From contig JAUTXW010000061.1 in the NCBI GenBank assembly GCA_030620095.1, forward strand, positions 1,296,001 to 1,360,000: DNA of 64,000 bases, in the 5' to 3' direction. The position numbers were made by a program, and so were the translations under genes. The notes beneath the pieces were generated by a model that was not told where the DNA came from, made no database searches, and was given only the letters and a program-made list of their open reading frames with translations. Source of the stretch: Kuschelorhynchus macadamiae. Lineage: Eukaryota; Arthropoda; Insecta; Coleoptera; Curculionidae. This document shows positions 57,002-64,000 of this stretch, piece after piece (within the stretch, counting starts at the first letter, position 1; every line of letters starts with the position of its first letter).

Positions 57002-57334
57002 AATATAGTTTATAAAATTCCGTGTAATGAATGCGAGTTATCATATATAGGACAGACTTCTAGAAGCCTTAAAGGTAGAATTACATCACATAAGAACGCC
57101 TGTCGGAGAGGGGTTCCGTCCTGCGCACTGAGTGAATATTGTATTAAGGAAAACCACTCCCTCAACTGGAGTGGCGCTGAGATTTTGGATAAAACATTCT
57201 CTTATTACAAACGCATTTTTCTTGAAATGATACATATAAATCTCCTACACCCAGTCATAAATAAAAGGAGTGACACCCAAAACCTCAGCTCCATATACAG
57301 TTATATAAATAAAGATAACTACATCTCCAGATAG
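57002..57334 (+). pseudogene. Penelope-like GIY-YIG domain, open 110-codon fragment
   Basis: An open frame without ATG: NIVYKIPCNECELSYIGQTS (GIY-YIG motifs) then RSLKGRITSHKNACRR (conserved Arg and His), SEYCIKENHSLNWSGAEILD, YYKRIFLEMIHINLLHPVIN and KRSDTQNLSSIYSYINKD, ending at TAG 57332-57334. All family landmarks seen in the copy at 32335-32874 are in place and no stop interrupts it, but the reverse-transcriptase part upstream is missing, so this is a 5'-truncated fragment. Confidence 0.9.
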
Positions 57335-57869
57335 GTATATTTTTAAAAACAGTAAACGTCATATTAATTATATTTGTTGTTACAAAAATGTATTAAATAT
57401 TTCTGACAATTATGAGATCTCTTTTAGAAACAGGTTTAATAGAAATTTAATTCCAATTAAACTTGATGGAGGAAGACTTCATGTTTTATTTGTGTCTATA
57501 ATATTTGAACTCCACTTTGAGAATGGAATATTTTGCCAAATAGATCTTTATTTAAAAAAAATGTGAATTTCACATATCAAAACAATTAATAAAGAATTTT
57601 TATTAACTTAACTTTTTCATCTGTATCTTCGCTTGGTACTTCCTGTTCAATCTTCGCTTGGTCCTTCCTGTTGAAATTTGGGGAAAAGCTGAATTTTTAT
57701 CAGTTACTTTGCTTAACATAAGTGAAGGTACAGCTGAAATAAAAAAAAATATTAAAACAGCTTAAACTTTAAATTTTAACATAATACAGTACAAAACAAC
57801 TATTTTGGAAGGTATTTTGGTCGGATGATGATCAATAAAATGCAGTTAGAAAATGTAATGTATTGTAAA
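57335..57869. other. no gene seen
   Basis: Contains a short direct repeat TCTTCGCTTGGTMCTTCCTGTT (about 57626 and 57651) and otherwise featureless AT-rich DNA. Confidence 0.5.
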
Positions 57870-58640
57870 ACTGATGTTACATATTTTTTTTATATAAATC
57901 AGTACACGCACACAACAAATTTTCCATACTGTAGAATTCAGAAAACATAGCATTTCTTTTTCTGAAATTCGTAATATTTGTTTCTTTGGCCAATAGGTTC
58001 CATTCCTTAAGACGGGAACCCAGAAGTTTTGACTGTTGCTTGGATAACCCCAAATCACGTACTAAATCATTTAATTCACTTTGAACAATCAAATGTGGCT
58101 CGCCGCACCTGGGACCTGTGGTAAAAGTGGGATCGGTGGACTGTTCTTCTGAGCAGCCTGATTATGCGTTATCTCCATTATCTCCCAAATCAATAGCTTG
58201 CCAATTTAAAGGCCCAATCGGCATTGGCAAATTTGCATTATGAGGAACAGGTCGTATGGTAGATTGCAAATTTGGATATTCCTTATTGTGCTTTCCCTTT
58301 TTGGAATAACCTTCAGTCTTTGTCAGGCAAAAATAACAATCGTCAGAATGATTGGTGTTTTCTCGCTATACCATTAGAACTGCAAAAGGCATACTTTTTC
58401 TCTTTCCTTTCATCCACTGCACCAATCATACACTACAACTAACACAGCACACATGGGGAGCCCACCGCTTATCTTGATCCCCAATTAACAGCAAAATATT
58501 TAAAGTAGGCTTCTGATTTCACCAAAAATTCTCCACAAATATAACAAAATTATTTTGCAACTTCGGCGCGTTTGACTCAACATTATCGTCTTCACATACA
58601 CTTGCTTAACGATACACAGAGAACCACTCAATTCGAAACT
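57870..58640 (-). pseudogene. Cys-rich repeat-encoded protein, unnamed insect family
   Basis: I recognise the type only as a recurrent, probably transposon-borne protein of insect genomes; its function is unknown to me. From 58640 leftward: GDQDKRWAPHVCCVSC (near 58470), KGKRKSMPFAVLMV, NHSDDCYFCLTKTEGYSKKG (near 58320), EYPNLQSTIRPVPHNANLPM, then SELNDLVRDLGLSKQQSKLL with GSRLKEWNLLAKET (near 58050) and FSMENLLCACTDLY. The CC-x2-C and CYFC pairs look zinc-binding. Stops at several points (for instance before SGC) and truncation after CTDLY show it is a relic. The final 71 residues are open. Confidence 0.6.
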
Positions 58641-59450
58641 CAACAGAAGAGTGATGTTTAACGTTTATTTTATGTCTAATATTGTAAACAACCCGGTCTA
58701 GGTAATTTTTCCGTTGTAAAATGAATCCATTTTAGCCGCCCGACAATAAAATTGTTTACCTGCCAATATAAAAGGTTCTAATTAGGCTATTAAAAAATGA
58801 TGCGTATTAGGGCTTTCCAAATATTTTTTTTTATTATTGGGAGGGTATTTCCATTGAGAAAATAATGAGCTGGCCTGTGTTAGAAAAATCTTGTCGGCCA
58901 TATTTAATAATTAATTATAAAAATCGCTGTAAATCAACAAAACCCTTCGAAATCTCACGTAAACACATGCTATTCATACGAACTGGGGTCGCCCGATTAC
59001 GTCACTTACCTTTCCGCACCGCACGTTCCACTTGCCCAAGACCGGGCGCGTAGTGTGACCTATTAGAGTTTAAAGGCCTTGCCTTCCAACTACCAATTTA
59101 GTATAGTCTCTCTATTTCTTTCTTCTTGTTAAACATAACATTGCATCTCTTTTACTTATGTCCCCTCTACTTTCGCGTTTAAAATTCCTCTAAAAAACGT
59201 GTTTGAGTTAACAAAATGAAGTCCCATGTTGGACATATTTTCAAAAGTTTTTAAATTCTTATTTCGCCATTAACCTTTCAAGTTTTAAAATTTTTAAATA
59301 AACAGAATGATGAATTGGTGCAACTAAATGTGTGTCGTCTTCAGAGTATGTTTTTGTTTTAATAGCAAACCCACATTGGTGAGTTTAGACGTATTACACT
59401 TACTAGTTAGTTTCTAACGTGTTCCGTTTTTTAAATTATTTGTAGAAAAG
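58641..59450. other. no gene seen
   Basis: A GC-richer patch at 58980-59055 is open on the plus strand but has no motif that I know. Confidence 0.35.
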
Positions 59451-59484
59451 TCCTGAGGAAGGGATAAATTGATCCGAAAAACTT
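59450..59484 (+). ncRNA. hammerhead-like motif
   Basis: GTC just before CTGAGGA (59453-59459), GGAT / ATCC stem II (59462-59465 with 59472-59475), GAAA, then AACTT and GAC. GTC and GAC can pair as stem I. The core matches CUGANGA...GAAA. It lies about 740 bp upstream, same strand, of a Penelope-like coding fragment (60240). A decayed copy is at 10866-10903. No cleavage is proven. Confidence 0.45.
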
Positions 59485-59603
59485 GACAAAGCAATAAAGG
59501 GTTCCACACCTTTATTTGGCCTTTTATATATATAAACTGCATCCCCACTAACCCAAGGTTTCCATTTTTGTTCTTAACTAGTTAGTTCCGACTACCTCTC
59601 CCT

Positions 59604-59604
59604 C

Positions 59605-59671
<67 letters not shown>
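59604..59671. repeat. (TA)n microsatellite
   Basis: Nearly uninterrupted TA tract. Confidence 0.97.
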
Positions 59672-59673
<2 letters not shown>

Positions 59674-60239
59674 CCTTGGTGTCTTTTTAAAATAAAAAAC
59701 ATGATACTTTTAAAAATATATTATTTGCATTCCAGAGCCTAGATTCCATTCCAAAATTGCTTTTATTTATATGATGCCTAAGCATTTTCTGCCGTCTTTT
59801 AACCTATCTTCGAGCAATCAAGAAATTCTTGTCCTGGCTTACGACAGTAATAAAGGATAAATGCAAAATTAAGCTTTTCAAATATGAGGGCATTACAATA
59901 TAGTCCTATTTAAAGCTAGAGAGTAGAAAAGAGCAAGTGAACATGTTTTACAGACATTGCGTCACACAACAACTCTAAACATCTTTTCAGCATCTCTAGG
60001 TAATAAAAGTTATTCTACATAACTAAATGTAATAAAACAAACAACGGCTATGAATGACCATCATAAATATCTTATAAAAAAAATAGGGAAGAAAAAACAA
60101 TGGAAAAGCGTTTGATTATCCTACGAAGAAATTTTAAGAAAATAAACAAGTTTATACCTTAATTTATGCTGAAAAGAATACCATTAAATATTTTTAAGAA
60201 TAAAGGGGCAAATATTTTTTTAAGGACCAAGAATACTCT

Positions 60240-60575
60240 TGATAAATATAATAAAAACAAAAAACATACTAAATCCCGTGGTTGTAGGTTAAATTGTGGA
60301 AGTTGTTCGGAATTTTGTGTTGGATAAACGCAGAGACCATTTAGAAAAAGTTCCGTAAGCACCAATTTGATTACAGAAAGCGAAAAGACAATCCTAAGTA
60401 CTTTAGACAATTATTAATTAATGAAAACCTAATTTTTATTTAGAATTTTAAATTTTTTCATGTGGAACGCAAGAGCAAAATATTAAGTTTACTAGAAAGC
60501 ATGGAAACAAAGAAATATAAAAAACAATACATTATAAAGGATCAGTTTGACGTAAATAATTTACCATTTTAAAAC
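60240..60575 (+). pseudogene. Penelope-like GIY-YIG endonuclease fragment
   Basis: Readable in shifting frames: SRGCRLNCGSCSEFCVG (GIY-YIG region; the expected YVGQT reads CVG, stop, T), then KKFRKHQFDYRKRKDNPKYF, RQLLINENLIFI, and KILSLLESMETKKYKKQYII with DQFDVNNLPF. This is a different Penelope-like lineage from the copies at 32335 and 57002 (CGSC-type motif). Frameshifts near 60330 and 60440. Confidence 0.8.
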
Positions 60576-60689
60576 CTTTATTTGTTTATATGGAAAAAAT
60601 CCCAACTATTTTACCTATATAATATCCGCAATAAATGTAAGAGATGGGTACAGGTTTGTATTTGCTACATTTCGTTTTAAACTTTTGTT

Positions 60690-61970
60690 CATAAAAGAGG
60701 AGTATTGTAATCGTGAAAAAATCACCCTCCAAGATTTTTTTAGATCTTTAGGATAGATGACGAAAAACATGGTTTCACGATTCCGTCGGTCTGTCTGTCT
60801 GTCGGCCTGTCTGTTTGAAAAGCCTTATCCACTCTTACTCAAATTTTGCGCAAAAATCAAGTATTACGTAAGAATCAACTGGTAAAATTTTAGTACGAAT
60901 CCAAGGCAACGGAACAAAATGGCGGCTTCATAAAATATGTAAAAATTCAGTCTGAAAAAACTACTTAATGAACTCATTTCAAATTGTATGACATAACTAA
61001 TTGTAGTATAGAGATGAACTAGTAAAAGTGTAGTACTAAGTCAAGTTGCGGAACAAATTGGCAGCTAAATACCTAACATGTTTGTAATCTGAAAAAATCA
61101 CCCTCTCAGGTTTTACATATGTGTTTTAGCGTCCCTAGATGCCCAAAAATATGTTTTATCCTAGGTTTTATCAATTCCGTCGGTCCACCTGCTGCTTTGT
61201 CTGTCTGTCTGTCAGTTCGCGGCATAGTTTAAAAATTACTGATCAGATTGACTTCAAATTTTAGTCAAAGATTAAGGCTCATGTGGGGATGACCTGGTAA
61301 TATTTTGGTAAAAATCCAATATGCCGGAACAAGATGGCGGCCTAGTGAAACGTTAAAAAATATTATTCATTTTACCTCAAATTTTGTAAAAAAATAAAGT
61401 GGTACATAAGAATGAACTGGTAACATTTTGGTATGAATACAAAATAGCAAAACAAAATAGCGACCTAATAAAATATTTAAAAAATTAGTCTGAAAAAAAC
61501 TACTTATTAGATTAATTTCAAATTTTGTGTAAGCATTAAATGTGATATAAACACAAACTAGTAGAGGTGTGTCACGAATTCAAGATAGCGGAATAAAATG
61601 ACGGCCAAATAAGATGTTAAAAAAATAACGTAGAAAAAATCTTCCTATTCAATTGAATGTAAATTTTGGAGAAACATTAAATATGATATAAGGAGAAACT
61701 GGTGTGACTTCAACATGGCGTAACCATATTGTGGTGGGACTCAATGTAAAAACTACTTATTGAATTTATTTTAAATTATGTCCAAAATCAAGCATAGCAT
61801 AGGTAGAAACTGGTAAGATATTGGTAGGTATCCAATATATTGGAACAAAATGGCGTCCAATAAAAATATTTGAAGAGACAGTATGTGTTCCTACATAACT
61901 ATGTACTAAACTAAATTGGCTCCTACTTAACTATTCCAAATAAAAGAAATATTCATAATGATGGATGTTC
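60690..61970 (+). mobile_element. ACTTCCC-family element, plus orientation
   Basis: Starts near GGAGTATTGTAATCGTGAAA (60699) and ends near GGATGTTCCGGGTAAA (61962-61977); the terminal ACTTCCC is decayed. Two head modules: TCCGTCGGTCTGTCTGTCTG (60782) and TCTGTCTGTCAGTTCGCGGC (61204). Body modules with GGAACAAAATGGCGGC, ACAAGATGGCGGCC, AACAAAATAGCGACC, ATAAAATGACGGCC and GAACAAAATGGCGTCC recur. No coding frame. Confidence 0.78.
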
Positions 61971-62488
61971 CGGGTAAAAAAGATTTACCGATTTTTAATA
62001 AATTAAGTGGAAATTTAAAACAACCCTATTCACGTATTTAGTTAAAATGGAATTCCGTAAAGTAACGGCTAACTCTGTTCAATATTTGAGCATTGAAAGT
62101 GTTAGGCGTCGATATAAAAAAACTACATTTATTTTTTAATAAAGAAAAGCCGTACAGAAATGCATTTTGTTGTCTTATTAGATGCGCCTATACAAATACA
62201 AAGACTTATTTGGTTTGGTTTTATGGGAACGCGAACTAGTTAGAAACATAAAATCTTTATAACATGTCGCTGCTAAATGAGTTGCTCAGAAGTAGAATGG
62301 CCCAAGTGCAAACTGGAAGATTTGAGATAATGGTCAAAGAAAAAGGAAGCTATAAATGAAACCCGTTTTTTAAATTTTCTTTTACATTTTATTTACATTG
62401 AAAAATATTGTTCAAAAAGTATCTATTTTCTAAGGCTAAAAATAAGAAAAAATGATCAAGAAAAACTTTCTAAAAAAACATAAATTCT

Positions 62489-63240
62489 TCACGTTTCCGT
62501 TTCTATATCATCATCTTCTGCCTGATCATTTGTCTTGAGGCTGGTGTTGAGGTCATAACATACTGGAGGAATGTAGGGAAGAAGATCTTGGAGATCTTTG
62601 TATTTCAATTTTTCTATTGGTCTCCCAGAAGGATACAGAACCTCTAAATAAAATTCTTCTCTTTTCATTCGGGTAACCTCCGGTTCTTTCTTTAGAAACA
62701 TTGACCCAATAAAATAATACTGCCTCGTTATTAGATTATTTAAAATAATATTAACTGCCTCTTCGGCTTTAAATATTAGCCATTGTATTTTCAGCTACTC
62801 TACTTTTACATCTTGCTCGCCTTTTTTTCTGTTCGTGGGTAATATTTCTTCTAGCTTCTTAGTACTCTTAAAGTCTTCAGGCTTCATTCTAACTACCTGA
62901 ATATTGTAAAATTTCTTGGAGCTGGAAATAACTTTTATCCAGTTGTCTGGCAAGAAAATATCATGGAACTATCGTTTTTGTTTTTCGATCACTCCAAAGT
63001 CCCTATCGCAGGGCAAGTACTAGTGTCCGGAAACAAGAAATTTGTGTTATATGAGTTTGGAAATGAAAGCATTGGAGACCGCCATGTATCTGCAAATTGA
63101 TTCCATTTTAATATTGCTGTTTGAACCTTCGCATTAGTTACAGTATAAGATCAAAACCGGTGTCTTTGCATAGTTTCTTACATAGTGGAAAATCCAAGAG
63201 CCAATTTCTTGCGGAGCACGTGAAGCTAATCCTTCATGTC
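62489..63240 (-). pseudogene. transposase-like protein of unnamed insect family
   Basis: I do not know a name for this type, though I believe similar proteins recur in insect genomes. From 63240 leftward: ASRAPQEIGSWIFHYVRNYA, TPVLILYCN, stop, CEGSNSNIKMESICRYMAVS (an Asp and QNRN are what I would expect in this YSD-x-C-x-GQNRN-like block), HKFLVSGH, stop, YLPCDRDFGVIEKQKR (near 62985), NWIKVISSSKKF, VRMKPEDFKSTKKLEEIL, LKIQWLIFKAEEAVN, then the last part from 62701: REEFYLEVLYPSGRPIEKLK and LQDLLPYIPPVCYDLN. The arrangement suggests an RNase H-like domain. Three or more stops interrupt it. Confidence 0.55.
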
Positions 63241-63269
63241 ATACATGTAAGTCGCATATATTATTACTT

Positions 63270-63900
63270 ACAATATATCCAACGAATATTATATTGTTTA
63301 ACTCAAAACATGTTGCTTATATATTTATTTTATTTTTTTTTAAATACATAATGTCATGAGGTTATTCCTAGCTACACGTAATATTTTATTTTCGATTTTC
63401 ATCTTTCTGCCATTATTTATTGCAGAATTTGCTCTTCTGTAATTGATTGATTAATTACTTACAATATATCCAACGAATATTATAATGTTTAACTCAAAAC
63501 TTGTTGCTTATATATTTATTTTGTCTTTTTTTAAATGTTATGTGGTTATTCCTGGCTATACACGTAATATTTATTTTTTGGTTTTTTATCTTTCTACCAT
63601 TATTTATTGCAGAATTTGCTCTTCTGTAATTGATTAATTTGTTTATTAGTTAATTGCTTACAATATATCCAACGAATATTATAATGTTTAACTCAAAACA
63701 TGTTACATTTTCTTTCATTGTTCTTATTGTGACTTGGAAATAAATGAATGGTAGGAACTATTTTATTTATTATTTTTTTTTTAAATTAGATAATGTAATG
63801 TGGTTATTGCTAGCTATACACGTAATATTTATTTTCGTTTAATATCGTTCTGCTATTATTTGTTACAGAATTTGATCCTTTGTAATTAATTGATTAATTT
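63270..63900. repeat. tandem repeat, 3 units of about 190-240 bp
   Basis: ACAATATATCCAACGAATAT begins units at 63270, 63461 and 63660. Each unit also has AACTCAAAAC, GTGGTTATTSCTRGCTA with CACGTAATATT, TTATTTRTTRCAGAATTTG and CTGTAATTGATT or its variant. Unit three carries extra sequence in its middle. Confidence 0.92.
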
Positions 63901-64000
63901 AAATAACATATGTCACTTCACTCTTCTAAATTACCTTAAATTTTGATTTAAAGTTGCGGCTGCAACTCTGCATTGGTTATTCTGCTTACAAGAAGCCTAC

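Noticed and set aside
1..64000. CRISPR arrays, rRNA, prophage or bacterial operons
   Set aside because: No regularly spaced short repeats, no ribosomal motifs and no operon structure; all content is of eukaryotic transposon type.

Overview
The window looks like transposon-dense intergenic DNA of an arthropod, most likely an insect and perhaps a beetle (a low-confidence guess). Evidence: strong A+T richness, intron-free transposase and reverse-transcriptase debris, eukaryotic element classes (piggyBac, Tc1/mariner/IS630-type, pogo, hAT, Penelope-like, Jockey-type and RNase H LINEs, Gypsy), and a LINE tail of CCTAA units matching the TTAGG telomere repeat of many insects. I see no convincing host gene, tRNA, rRNA or CRISPR array. 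Nearly every recognisable coding stretch is a broken mobile-element gene.

Layout. 0.2-2.65 kb: a complete-ended but dead piggyBac with TTAA ends. 2.65-10.1 kb: old repeats, a mariner-like element with long inverted ends (about 5.28-8.41 kb) and a small hAT-like MITE. 10.1-15.6 kb: mostly gene-free; it holds a 1.54-kb copy of a dispersed repeat with ACTTCCCTCAT ends (here the ACTTCCC family) and a GC-rich island. 15.6-21.6 kb: a Jockey-type LINE, an IS630/mariner transposase remnant, a ZMYM1-like hAT transposase and a tandemly doubled hAT end. 22.9-24.1 kb: inverted and direct repeats related to Penelope-like ends. 24.4-26.6 kb: a mariner-like element with about 480-bp inverted ends and one nonsense codon next to the first catalytic Asp. 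27-34.1 kb: IS630 and piggyBac fragments, a TACCAGTGGTGTAG-ended element containing a hAT MITE with target duplication, and a Penelope-like element inserted into a second piggyBac with a 12-bp target duplication and hammerhead-like RNA motifs. 34.3-38.8 kb: a DDE transposase between ACTTCCC-family segments, then a minisatellite split by LINE debris.

38.8-45.9 kb: mostly gene-free DNA with a perfect 73-bp palindrome, further ACTTCCC-family copies and a second ZMYM1-like hAT. 45.9-53.4 kb: a nest in which a mariner-like pair of ends encloses a pogo element with TA target duplication, a Gypsy retrotransposon with a gag-pol deletion, and a hAT fragment. 53.8-64 kb: a tandem satellite, a Jockey-type LINE on the minus strand, two further Penelope-like endonuclease fragments, two transposon-type protein families I cannot name (Cys-rich, 57.9-58.6 kb; YCNxCEGSNSN type, 62.5-63.2 kb), another ACTTCCC-family copy and a 190-240-bp tandem repeat at the end.

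The parts do not form a pathway; they record layered insertions. The least expected signals are the recurring hammerhead-like motif at unlinked loci and the ACTTCCC family, whose copies carry inverted ends, internal reiterated head modules and regularly recurring ATGGCGG blocks.
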